DNA from: Pedobacter namyangjuensis
GTDB lineage: Bacteria; Bacteroidota; Bacteroidia; Sphingobacteriales; Sphingobacteriaceae
DNA: 64,000 nt
Assembly (NCBI RefSeq): GCF_003313325.1
Contig: NZ_QMHQ01000006.1
Span: 1-64,000, forward strand
Reading direction: 5' to 3'
Shown: positions 53,640 through 61,276 of the stretch, one piece after another
Layout: each line of letters begins with the position of its first letter
How positions within the stretch are numbered: position 1 is the stretch's first letter
Notes under the pieces: generated by a model
Databases searched by the model: none
What the model was told of the DNA's origin: nothing
Seen by the model: the letters and a program-made list of their open reading frames with translations, nothing else
Position numbers and translations under genes: made by a program

Positions 53640-53730
53640 AGTAAAAATCTGAATGCCTAAAGGCTGTCTTTGTTTCAACTTTTGTGTTGCTATTGCCCCA
53701 ACTTCACAAAGCCCCCAAATGTTACCTGCG
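53640..53730 (+). repeat. partial attC-like site 7
   Basis: The right half is clear (TTGCCCCAACTTCACAAAGC then CCCCAAATGTTACCTGC), close to sites 1 and 5. The left half is reduced to a vague GCCTAAAGGCTGTCTTTG. It is probably truncated. Confidence 0.5.
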
Positions 53731-53735
53731 AGTGT

Positions 53736-54014
53736 ATGAAACCATTAGAAACTAAATATAGCAGCCAATTTTTGGAACACGCACATAAAAGTTGTTCTTT
53801 ACATAAAGCCGAGATTCTCACCGGCAATATATGTGGTTGTTTTTATTGCGAACAGACATTTGAACCGATAGAAATTGAGGAATGGATTGAAGAAAACTTT
53901 GCCAATGGTGAAACTGCAATCTGTCCGAAATGTGGAATAGACGCTGTTTTAAGTTCTAAATTTCCAATTACAGACAAACAATTTTTAAGAGAAATGAATA
54001 CACTTTGGTTTTGA
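53736..54014 (+). CDS. cassette 8: small zinc-ribbon-like protein
   Basis: A 92-residue soluble protein. Two cysteine pairs, NICGCFYCEQTFEP and TAICPKCGIDAVL, with IEEWIEE between them and FPITDKQFLREMNTLWF at the end, match a widespread uncharacterised small family often labelled 'cytoplasmic protein'. The cysteines probably bind zinc. The ATG at 53736 follows the GTTACCTGC core by six bases; the longer frame from 53670 would lie in the palindrome. It is the last cassette-like gene; no palindrome follows. Confidence 0.8.
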   Translation: MKPLETKYSSQFLEHAHKSCSLHKAEILTGNICGCFYCEQTFEPIEIEEWIEENFANGETAICPKCGIDAVLSSKFPITDKQFLREMNTLWF

Positions 54015-54096
54015 ACTGTAAAAAGAACGATGATGGATATTGAAATAAGACTGCGATTTGCGAAAATCAATTCTTAAAACCACTAACTTTATTGAG

Positions 54097-54741
54097 ATGA
54101 AACTTTCCGAAGAAGCAGAGAAAATACTGACCCAACTTGCCAAACAACCTACCAAACTTGGCGACTTGCGAAACATTGCCAAAGCGATAAAAAAGAACCA
54201 CAAGTTAGCCCAAGAACTTTGGTTAACTAAAAACTTTTATGCTAGGCTGTTAGGCATTTTAGTTATGGACAAAAAACTGCTTACTGAAGATGTAATAAGC
54301 GATTTAATAAATGACATTGACCAACACGAGCAAGCTGAAAAACTTCAGTTGATAGATTGGCTAATGGCTAATCAACTTACAAAAGATAAAAACAACATAG
54401 GGTTAATAGAAAGCTGGAAAAACAATCCATCATCATTAAAAAGAAGAGTTTATTGGTATCATCAGGCTCGTTTACGTTGGGTTGGGCAATCGCCACCACC
54501 TAACAGTGCAGAACTGATTTCTGAAATTGAAAATAAAATTGAAACAGAACCTGAAGAAGTACAATGGGCGATGAATTTTACTGCAGCCTGGATAGGAGTT
54601 TTTGAGAAAAAATATAGAAGTAGTTGTGTAGCACTTGGTGAAAGAACCGGACTATTTAAAGGCGAAATGGTTTCAAAAGGTTGCACTCCGAACTACTTGC
54701 CAGATTTTATTGCTATAGAAAGTAAAAAAAGAGGCATCTAA
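54097..54741 (+). CDS. AlkD-like (DNA alkylation repair family) protein
   Basis: A 214-residue, mostly helical protein. NHKLAQELWLTKNFYARLLG, then LNDI-like helices, WAMNFTAAWIGVFEKK and a C-terminal KGCTPNYLPDFIAI resemble the AlkD-like HEAT-repeat family, whose members remove alkylated bases or bind DNA. It is assigned by overall pattern only; key Trp/Asp residues were not verified. The ATG at 54097 is chosen over an upstream TTG at 54058. It is followed after seven bases by a gene of unknown function, so the two form a pair just outside the cassette cluster. Confidence 0.6.
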   Translation: MKLSEEAEKILTQLAKQPTKLGDLRNIAKAIKKNHKLAQELWLTKNFYARLLGILVMDKKLLTEDVISDLINDIDQHEQAEKLQLIDWLMANQLTKDKNNIGLIESWKNNPSSLKRRVYWYHQARLRWVGQSPPPNSAELISEIENKIETEPEEVQWAMNFTAAWIGVFEKKYRSSCVALGERTGLFKGEMVSKGCTPNYLPDFIAIESKKRGI

Positions 54742-54748
54742 GAAACAA

Positions 54749-55597
54749 ATGATGGGCCCATATCAGAAACAAACACCATTAGAAAAGCAACGGACAATTA
54801 TAATCGCCACTATAGATTATTTAATCAGTCAACAAAGTGGATCTATAGTTTTTGACGATTTCGACCCTGTAAAATTCCATTTCGAACAGGAAAGAACCAA
54901 AACTGAAAAATATTTTGCTCAACGTCGACTTGATAAACTAGAGCAAATACTTGCCAAGCTAATTAAAGGATTGCAACATCGAATCGATTTAAAGTTTGCG
55001 CATTATATTAAAACCGAAACTGGCTACGACATTGATATTTTTGAAGATTTAAGGGCTCGTGCAATCGAAACTATTTCAAAGAAAGAAATTAGCAATCAAC
55101 AAGAACTGAATGATATTTCCCTGATGATTCATTATCAACAAGAGGTTTCTGAAGATAAAAAATCTGCTGAGCAACTGTTTTCACTGATATCAGCCTACAG
55201 AGAATCGATTGGTTTTAAGAGAAATAAAAATAACCGAACCGAAGTTATTACCGCAACAGAGAAAGGTGAAATTATTGAGCTTAAGGCAGTAATATCAAAC
55301 GGTCCAAAACCAAAACTATTAGAAGAAGATGAAAATATTTCGCCAGATGGAAAACGTAAAATAACTGTAACCAGATGGAGTGATGTAGAAAATGCTTCGA
55401 CGTATGTATTGATTACTTTCCCAACTGCTTCAGGTGTTATATATGGTTTAAACGGAATTTTCGAAGGTGTTACCGCGTATTGGAAAGACAACTATCATAT
55501 CATTATTGAAACAAAAGAGAATTATGAAGCAAATACAAAATATTCGCAGGTAAGCAGTTTTGATGATGTGATAAAAATCTCTTATATAGAACATTAA
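54749..55597 (+). CDS. hypothetical protein
   Basis: A 282-residue soluble protein without recognisable family. The N-terminal 150 residues are helical and charged (LEKQRTIIIATIDYLISQQS; ERTKTEKYFAQRRLDKLEQI), the C-terminal 110 residues look beta-rich (KRKITVTRWSDVENASTYVL, GVTAYWKDNYHIII). The gene converges with cydB, three bases apart. It lies seven bases after the AlkD-like gene and is probably co-transcribed with it. Confidence 0.7.
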   Translation: MMGPYQKQTPLEKQRTIIIATIDYLISQQSGSIVFDDFDPVKFHFEQERTKTEKYFAQRRLDKLEQILAKLIKGLQHRIDLKFAHYIKTETGYDIDIFEDLRARAIETISKKEISNQQELNDISLMIHYQQEVSEDKKSAEQLFSLISAYRESIGFKRNKNNRTEVITATEKGEIIELKAVISNGPKPKLLEEDENISPDGKRKITVTRWSDVENASTYVLITFPTASGVIYGLNGIFEGVTAYWKDNYHIIIETKENYEANTKYSQVSSFDDVIKISYIEH

Positions 55598-55600
55598 ACC

Positions 55601-56605
55601 CTACTCCTCTTTCTGTTGAAATTTGTAAAACAAGTATCCCAAGAAAGGCAAAATAAGTACACTGCCAAGCAACAATGCCCAACCTAAAGTATTTACCGTT
55701 TTAATAGGTGCAATAGTTTCATACAATGAAATGGCATCACCATTTTTTAACCTGATAAAATTTGGAAAATGCGCAAAGCTAATCGCTACCAAAATCATAG
55801 TAACCTGAAAACCTGCCAACAAACGTAAAATTTTAGTTTTACCTTTTATCAATAAATACCACAACAATATTAACGATAAACTAGCTAGAACTATCGATGC
55901 GAGCCCGACAGGATTTTTTAGAACCCAGTCTACCAAAGGCACTTCTTCTAAGTAGGCAGATCCGAAAACCATGGCGCCAAAAAGTACCGCAGCAACATTC
56001 ATAAATTCCGCTTTTTTAATAAAACGTTTCTTATCTTCCGCTTCCTTACTTTCGCCGATTAGATAAATAGCTGCTAAAAATCCGCAAAGTGCAACTGTAA
56101 AAAGACCTACCGCAACAGAAAACCAATTTAACCAACCAAAAACATAGGCATCGGCAAAATTATCTGCTCGGTTATCTATTTTACCAGAAATTAAACTCCC
56201 GGCTATAATGCCTAAAAATAATGGCGTAATAAAACTTGAATAGATAAAAATCTTATTATAAACTTCCTGCATTTGGTCTTTAACGGCATCATAATGTCTA
56301 AAAACAAAGGCGGTTCCTCTGGCAATAATGCCGATAAGCATTATAGCTAATGGAATATGCAGGTAAACCGACATGGTGGTGTAGATTTTAGGAAAGGCTA
56401 CAAACAAAATTACAATAGCAATAATTAGCCACATGTGGTTGGCCTCCCAAACCGGGCCGATAGCATGATACATTGTTTTTCTTGTTTTACTCCTATTCTT
56501 TGACGAAGTAAATAATTCTATAATCCCAGCCCCAAAATCGGCTCCACCTAATAGGAAATAAAGCAAAATAGCTGCGCATAAAAATGTAATGATTACGATA
56601 TCCAT
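55601..56605 (-). CDS. cydB: cytochrome bd ubiquinol oxidase subunit II
   Basis: A 334-residue inner-membrane protein with eight helices, the second subunit of the high-affinity oxygen reductase. The N-terminal GADFGAGIIELF and IGPVWEANHMWLI (with the conserved W, E and N-H) are the family signature. Length is that of the shorter CydB group. It begins two bases after cydA ends, so the two are a single operon. The operon converges with an unknown gene. Confidence 0.95.
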   Translation of the reverse strand: MDIVIITFLCAAILLYFLLGGADFGAGIIELFTSSKNRSKTRKTMYHAIGPVWEANHMWLIIAIVILFVAFPKIYTTMSVYLHIPLAIMLIGIIARGTAFVFRHYDAVKDQMQEVYNKIFIYSSFITPLFLGIIAGSLISGKIDNRADNFADAYVFGWLNWFSVAVGLFTVALCGFLAAIYLIGESKEAEDKKRFIKKAEFMNVAAVLFGAMVFGSAYLEEVPLVDWVLKNPVGLASIVLASLSLILLWYLLIKGKTKILRLLAGFQVTMILVAISFAHFPNFIRLKNGDAISLYETIAPIKTVNTLGWALLLGSVLILPFLGYLFYKFQQKEE

Positions 56606-56607
56606 TG

Positions 56608-57945
56608 TCAGTTTGCTTTAGTGGTTGGAGATTTAATTGAACCGCTGTAAAGCGTAGGCACCATTTTAATCTGTCGGTATAACAAAGCGATAACAATTAC
56701 GCTTAGCGAGGCATATATCGCTGTAAAAAGATAAAACGACCAAGCTATACCTGGCATTGGCGTTACTGCATCTTTGGTTCGCATAATGCCATAAATTATC
56801 CAGGGTTGCCTACCAACCTCCGTTACTACCCAACCTGCTTCTAAGGCAATGTAACCTAACGGTATGGCAAACACAAAAATCTTTAACAACCATCGTTTGT
56901 TAAGCACAGATTTATTGCGCCATAAAACAAAAAAATACATTAGCGACAGCAAAACTAAAAAGCTTCCGATACCCACCATAAGCTGAAAAGCATAATGTGT
57001 TATTGCAACTGGCGGATGTTCATTTTCTGGAATTTTGTCTAAGCCTTTAACTTCTGCGTTAAAATCTCCATGTGCCAGAAAACTCAAAGCACCAGGAATT
57101 TCTATTGCATAGTTTACTTCTTTCTTCTTTTCGTTAACTATCCCGCCTATTAATAGTGGCGCAGGTTTTTCGGTTTTGTACAATGCTTCCATAGCAGCCA
57201 GCTTTGCAGGTTGTCGTTGGGCAACATCTTTTGCAGAGATGTCTCCGCTTATGGGTTGCAAAAGCGCTCCGATAGTTGCAAAAACCGCAGCGATTTTAAA
57301 AGCTTTATAATGGAAATCCTGGTTTTGCTTCCTTAAAATCATTAACGCATGTACACCTGCAACTGCAAATCCGGTAGCGGTAAACGCCGCCAAACACATA
57401 TGCAAGGCTTGCGTAAACCAGGCTTTGTTAAACATAGCAGCTATCGGGTCGATGTTTATATATTTTCCATCAACGTAATCAAATCCCGCCGGACTATTCA
57501 TCCAAGCATTAGCAGCCACTACCAAAATCCCAGAAGCCAACCCGCTTACGCCTACCACAACACCTGTAAACCAATGAAACCATTTGTTTAGTTTATCCCA
57601 ACCGTAAAGGAAAAAACCTAAAGCAATTGCTTCAATAAAAAATGCTGTTCCTTCTAAAGAAAAGGGCATCCCGAATATTGGCCCGGCGTGTTCCATAAAA
57701 TTAGGCCATAGCAAACCCAATTCGAACGATAACATGGTGCCTGAAACGGCCCCGGTTGCAAAGAAAATTGCAACGCCTTTGCTCCATGCTTTGGTTAAAT
57801 TTTTATAAACTTCGTTATTGGTTTTTAGCCATTTAAAATGAGATACCGCCATAAAAAAAGGCATCACCATTCCGATACAGGCATAAATAATATGGAACCC
57901 TAATGAAAGGGCCATTTGCGAACGAGCAGCTAAAAAATCATCCAT
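56608..57945 (-). CDS. cydA: cytochrome bd ubiquinol oxidase subunit I
   Basis: A 445-residue inner-membrane protein holding the three hemes and the quinol site. LAARSQMALSLGFHIIYACI gives the conserved His near residue 18 for heme b595; LGLLWPNFMEHAGPIFGMPF and GLASGILVVAANAWMNSPAGF are core motifs, and EVGRQPWIIYGIMRTKDAVT closes it. The Q-loop has no long insert, as in the short-Q-loop group. The leader is very short, with a TATATTTG box 23 bases upstream. Confidence 0.96.
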   Translation of the reverse strand: MDDFLAARSQMALSLGFHIIYACIGMVMPFFMAVSHFKWLKTNNEVYKNLTKAWSKGVAIFFATGAVSGTMLSFELGLLWPNFMEHAGPIFGMPFSLEGTAFFIEAIALGFFLYGWDKLNKWFHWFTGVVVGVSGLASGILVVAANAWMNSPAGFDYVDGKYINIDPIAAMFNKAWFTQALHMCLAAFTATGFAVAGVHALMILRKQNQDFHYKAFKIAAVFATIGALLQPISGDISAKDVAQRQPAKLAAMEALYKTEKPAPLLIGGIVNEKKKEVNYAIEIPGALSFLAHGDFNAEVKGLDKIPENEHPPVAITHYAFQLMVGIGSFLVLLSLMYFFVLWRNKSVLNKRWLLKIFVFAIPLGYIALEAGWVVTEVGRQPWIIYGIMRTKDAVTPMPGIAWSFYLFTAIYASLSVIVIALLYRQIKMVPTLYSGSIKSPTTKAN

Positions 57946-57967
57946 AACAACGGGAGTTGAATTACAG

Positions 57968-57975
57968 CAAATATA
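57968..57975 (-). promoter_or_regulatory. -7 box of cydAB
   Basis: Minus-strand TATATTTG fits TAnnTTTG, 22 bases before the cydA ATG at 57945. A -33 box was not defined. Confidence 0.5.
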
Positions 57976-58073
57976 CCCGATAGAAAATGGATTTAATTAG
58001 CCATCAGCGAAATAGCGGAGAAATTTTTAATATGGAACGTTTATAAATTATTTAAAGATTTGGAGATTAGCTC

Positions 58074-58350
58074 GGGAGCAAAGAGCAAGGAATAAGGAGC
58101 AAAGAACAAGGAGCAAGGAATAAAGAACAAGGAACAAAGAACAAGGAGCAAAGAACAAGGAATAAAGAAAAAGGATCAAGGAGTACAGAATAACGAGTAC
58201 TGACGTATTACTTAAAACTTATTACTTTTTACTTTTTACTTAAAACTTATTACATATTACTTAAAACCTATTACTAAACTTACTGTAAGAGTAAAGAGCA
58301 CATACGTAGAACGTAAAACTTTTTACTTATTACTTTTTACTCAAGACTCA
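58074..58350. repeat. degenerate tandem repeats downstream of the MBL gene
   Basis: From 58074 to about 58192 the plus strand repeats a purine-rich unit of about 10-14 bases (AAAGAACAAGGAGCAAGGAAT and variants). From about 58205 to 58350 it repeats TTACTTAAAACTTATTAC and TTACTTTTTACT. A short similar stretch is at 32708-32762. The gap between cydA and the MBL gene (57946-58353) contains no gene. Confidence 0.7.
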
Positions 58351-58353
58351 ATA

Positions 58354-59250
58354 CTAACCAACAGTTAACTCCGTATAGGCTGCCGTTAAGCTTCTTGCAA
58401 TTCCATCGCCCTGCCATTCTGGTGCACCGGGGATTGTGGTTGCCTTTAAAATATCTTCTTTTGTTTTACCTGCTTTCATCTCTGCTTTTACAAAAGCCAT
58501 TAAACTTTCTAAATAGTTTTTAAAAGCTTTCACATTCTCTCTATCGCCTACTACCTTTTCTGGATCTAAACTATGGCCGGTTATCACAATGGTGTCCTTA
58601 TCAAACTGATTGTAGATTTTGTCTAACGCAGTAATCCAATTACCAATATGAGCACCATTTTCTTTGTCGATGTACGGAAAACGACGGTTAAAAACCAAAT
58701 CGCCTACATGCACAATATTGGCATTCTCAAAATGATATATTGCATCGCCGTTAGTATGGCCTGAGCCGTAATAATATGCGCTTATTTTCTCCTTGCCTAC
58801 GGGAGCCTTCCAGCCTTTGCCAAAAGTAGTATCTGGCAACAACTGTTTATCTAAACTATTAGCTTTTTCGGCTGCCAATTTTTGGTTAACCAACGAATTT
58901 TGATGCGCCACCACATTTTGAACCAACCCTTTAAAGGCAATATTACCAGCAGTGTGGTCGCCGTGGTGGTGCGTATTTAGCAAATATTTAAAAGGCTTAT
59001 CGCCCAATTTCTTAAGTTCTTCTATTACATGCGCAGCCGAAGCAGGAAATTGAGAATCGACTGCTACAAATCCGCTAGATCCATTTAACCAAGCAATGGT
59101 TCCACCCTGCTCCATAAAAACGCCAACATCGTTTCTAAGCGCTTTAAATTGGTAGGCTTTAACAAAATTGCGTGCAAAAGCTTCAGATTTGTAGAAAGAC
59201 AGTAGCGCCATGGCCATTGCCGAATTTTGAATAAATTTTCTTCTCTGCAT
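58354..59250 (-). CDS. MBL-fold metallo-hydrolase, exported
   Basis: A 298-residue metallo-beta-lactamase-fold protein. The start MQRRKFIQNSAMAMALLSFY is a Tat- or Sec-type signal (cleavage near FA|RNF). Metal ligands: HHHGDHTAGN (five of the usual residues), H in YYGSGHTNGDAIYHF, D in HVGDLVFNRR and H in VITGHSLDPEKV. This is the pattern of periplasmic MBL enzymes; the substrate is unknown. It is not assigned as a beta-lactamase on this evidence. Confidence 0.88.
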   Translation of the reverse strand: MQRRKFIQNSAMAMALLSFYKSEAFARNFVKAYQFKALRNDVGVFMEQGGTIAWLNGSSGFVAVDSQFPASAAHVIEELKKLGDKPFKYLLNTHHHGDHTAGNIAFKGLVQNVVAHQNSLVNQKLAAEKANSLDKQLLPDTTFGKGWKAPVGKEKISAYYYGSGHTNGDAIYHFENANIVHVGDLVFNRRFPYIDKENGAHIGNWITALDKIYNQFDKDTIVITGHSLDPEKVVGDRENVKAFKNYLESLMAFVKAEMKAGKTKEDILKATTIPGAPEWQGDGIARSLTAAYTELTVG

Positions 59251-59261
59251 GATATCAAAAT

Positions 59262-59290
59262 AAAAAAACCACGAGATGTCCCGTGGTTTA
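59262..59290 (-). terminator. terminator of the small acidic protein gene
   Basis: AAACCACG (59266-59273) and CGTGGTTT (59282-59289) form a stem with a GGACATCT-type loop on the minus strand and flanking A/T tracts, 17 bases past the small gene's stop. Confidence 0.75.
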
Positions 59291-59307
59291 AATTTAGTGT
59301 TTTTTTG

Positions 59308-59514
59308 TTAAACTCCCGTACCCGGTGTAGTTCCAGGTTCGTGGCCTGTTCCAAATGCATTATTAGTACGGCCATGTTTTTTCTCGAACTTACTTGTTGG
59401 GTTAGAGGATGTATTTTTCTCTATATTTTCTTCGTTTCGAGGCGTGTCTTTTTCAGTGTCAACGTCAATTAAATCTACCTTAACGTCTTTCTTTTTTTCA
59501 TCGTGATTTTCCAT
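59308..59514 (-). CDS. small hydrophilic protein
   Basis: A 68-residue protein, highly charged and probably disordered: MENHDEKKKDVKVDLIDVDT, then KDTPRNEENIEKN, SSNPTSKFEKKHGRTNNAFG and a terminal TGHEPGTTPGTGV. It matches the type of small conserved Bacteroidota proteins of unknown role. The ATG at 59514 is preferred to an upstream start at 59601. It has its own terminator and lies 57 bases upstream of the MBL gene on the same strand. Confidence 0.6.
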   Translation of the reverse strand: MENHDEKKKDVKVDLIDVDTEKDTPRNEENIEKNTSSNPTSKFEKKHGRTNNAFGTGHEPGTTPGTGV

Positions 59515-60081
59515 GATATAATGTTTTTGGTGATCAGTTAAAAAACAAGGTTTTAGCGATTTTGTTTTTTTGAATGTTTTTGAAAAGCAAAACTTCCGCA
59601 ACTATTAACTTTCCGCCCTGCCAATGTTTCAATTTTTTGCCCCGTGACCCAAAGCACAATTCTCGCAAAAAGATTTCCACGTTTGTCAGGTTTGGACTAC
59701 ACTGGCTTTTGCAGCTATTTAGGTTTGCCCCTAGCAATTGCCAACAACTACAGACGCTGTAAAATAAACCAGATTGAAGGGAAAATCCTTTTTTGTTCAG
59801 ATGCTTTGACGAGTTAGCATAATAATCAGACAAAAAAGATTGAAACGAAAAGCTGGACTGAAGTATCCAACATTTACTGGCCCTGCTTTTCCAAAAATTA
59901 TATTTTTAATTTTTTAGTGAAGCCAGATTGTTCGCCAGAATTTAAATTACAAAGGAAGATTTTATTATCAACGAGGAGAACGAATTAAAAAGCCTCAGCA
60001 AAAATGCCGAGGCTTGATATTTTATGAACAAGATTGCTCCCGCGAAAAGTTCGGGGCAAGCTGTTTCTCGCAATGATGATT
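59515..60081. other. gene-poor stretch with one doubtful frame
   Basis: A 99-codon frame on the minus strand (59534-59833) contains SPNLTNVEIFLRELCFGSRG and KKLKHWQGGKL, but has no recognisable family, unusual composition (many Cys, Trp and Leu) and no clear start context. It may be a remnant of an older element. The stretch also contains a degenerate CATTG/GATTGC repeat near 60032-60072. Confidence 0.35.
59989..60014 (-). terminator. terminator of the cysteine desulfurase gene
   Basis: AAGCCTCAGC and GCCGAGGCTT pair with one mismatch around AAAAAT; A-tract on the left. It lies about 68 bases past the stop on the minus strand. Confidence 0.7.
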
Positions 60082-61230
60082 CTATGCTAAAGCATTTTGT
60101 TTAACTACCATTTTAACTTTTTCTAAAACGTAGTCTAAATCTTCTTTGGTAGTATATTTACTAAAAGAAAAACGCACAGATGGGCGATTTGGATCTGCTT
60201 TTATAGCGTTTAGTACGTGAGAGCCAATGTTTGAGCCCGAAGAACAAGCACTACCGCCAGATGCGCAAATGCCGTTAATATCTAAATTGAACAATAACAT
60301 ATCCGCCATGTCCATTTCTGGGAAAGAAACATTTAACACCGTGTAAAGACTTTTATCTGTTTCCGTTTCGCCGTTAAATGCAATACCAGGGATTTCGGCA
60401 ATTAGTTGCGCTTTTAAGTAATCTTTTAAACCTTGTATATAAGTTTGATGTTGCTCCATTTCGCCATAAGCAACCTCTAGCGCTTTAGCCAAACCTACAA
60501 TGCCATAAACATTCTCGGTACCACCACGCATATTTCGTTCTTGTGCACCACCATAAATCATTGGCGGAATTTTTATATTGCTGTTAACATACAGGAAACC
60601 AACACCTTTTGGGCCATGTAATTTATGCGCAGCGCAAACAATAAAATGCGCCTTTAGTTTACGCACATCGTGCCTATAGTGCCCCATAGTTTGTACTGTA
60701 TCTGCATGATAGATAGCATCGTATTTTTCGCAAATGTCTCCAACCTTTTCCATATCGGTTAAAGTACCAAGCTCGTTATTGGCATGCATTAGCGATACAA
60801 AGCTACGCTCGTTGTTTTGCAAAAGCTCTTCTAGATGATTGTAATCTATGTTGCCTTTTTCGTCGATATTTACAAAACTCAGTTTATTAATAACGCCATC
60901 TTTAAGCAACATCGCTAAAGTGTGTTCTACCGCATGATGCTCGATTTTAGAAGTAATGGCATGTTTAATCCCATACGCGGCAATACCGCAACGGATAGCT
61001 GTATTATCAGCCTCTGTACCGCCAGATGTAAAAAATATTTCTGAAGGCGATGCGTTTAACAATCCCGAAACCGTTTTTCTAGCCTTTTCTACCAGCGTTC
61101 TCACTTCTCTGCCCAAAGCGTGTATGGCAGACGGATTTCCGTAGAAATTCTGCATTACGTTGGTCATTTCGGCAATAACTTCGGCATCTAAAGGCGTTGT
61201 TGCGGCGTTGTCTAAATAAACTCTTTTCAT
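60082..61230 (-). CDS. cysteine desulfurase, IscS/NifS family
   Basis: A 382-residue PLP enzyme that takes sulfur from cysteine for Fe-S clusters and tRNA thiolation. PLP lysine is in FIVCAAHKLHGPKGVGFLYV; the substrate-binding HADTVQTMGH precedes it, and the active Cys loop is GICASGGSACSSGSNIGSHV. The N-terminus VYLDNAATTPLDAEVI is typical. Length (382) fits the IscS group. It lies 46 bases downstream of glmM on the same strand and ends at a terminator. Partner scaffold genes are not in the window. Confidence 0.93.
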   Translation of the reverse strand: MKRVYLDNAATTPLDAEVIAEMTNVMQNFYGNPSAIHALGREVRTLVEKARKTVSGLLNASPSEIFFTSGGTEADNTAIRCGIAAYGIKHAITSKIEHHAVEHTLAMLLKDGVINKLSFVNIDEKGNIDYNHLEELLQNNERSFVSLMHANNELGTLTDMEKVGDICEKYDAIYHADTVQTMGHYRHDVRKLKAHFIVCAAHKLHGPKGVGFLYVNSNIKIPPMIYGGAQERNMRGGTENVYGIVGLAKALEVAYGEMEQHQTYIQGLKDYLKAQLIAEIPGIAFNGETETDKSLYTVLNVSFPEMDMADMLLFNLDINGICASGGSACSSGSNIGSHVLNAIKADPNRPSVRFSFSKYTTKEDLDYVLEKVKMVVKQNALA

Positions 61231-61276
61231 AATATAAATTTACACTAATGTAAGGCTAACGTTTGGGATGATTAAA

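Larger units (their letters stand above)
48146..53735 (+). mobile_element. integron-like gene-cassette cluster without integrase
   Basis: Seven to eight small transcription-co-oriented units are separated by long imperfect palindromes. In five units the first 9-10 bases are the reverse complement of the last bases before the next palindrome: GTTAGCTGTG/CACAGCTAAC (48146, 49054), GTTGGTGGC/GCCACCAAC (49182, 49953), GTTAGTAGCA/TGCTGCTAAC (50080, 50612), GTTAGGTGTA/TACACCTAAC (50759, 51519) and GTTAGCGGTA/TGCCGCTAAC (51646, 52189). The sixth is a looser match (GTAATACGTA/TACGTATAATAAC). This is the expected signature of cassettes in which TTRRRY at the left end pairs with RYYYAAC of the unit's own attC. 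The palindromes fall into two arm families. No integrase gene is in the window. Confidence 0.72.

Noticed and set aside
55546..55554. GCAGGTAAG resembles the complement of the cassette 8 left border (GTTACCTGC).
   Set aside because: It lies within a coding frame, differs at the critical last base, and no palindrome arms follow it.
58074..58192. Possible CRISPR array because of repeated short units.
   Set aside because: The units are short and degenerate with no unique spacers, and no cas genes are nearby.
58354..59250. The MBL-fold protein considered as a beta-lactamase.
   Set aside because: The ligand motif is common to the whole superfamily, and nothing specific to class B enzymes was verified.
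59534..59833. A 99-codon frame on the minus strand (in the gap before the cysteine desulfurase gene).
   Set aside because: No recognisable family, odd composition and no convincing start; it was noted only as part of the gap description.
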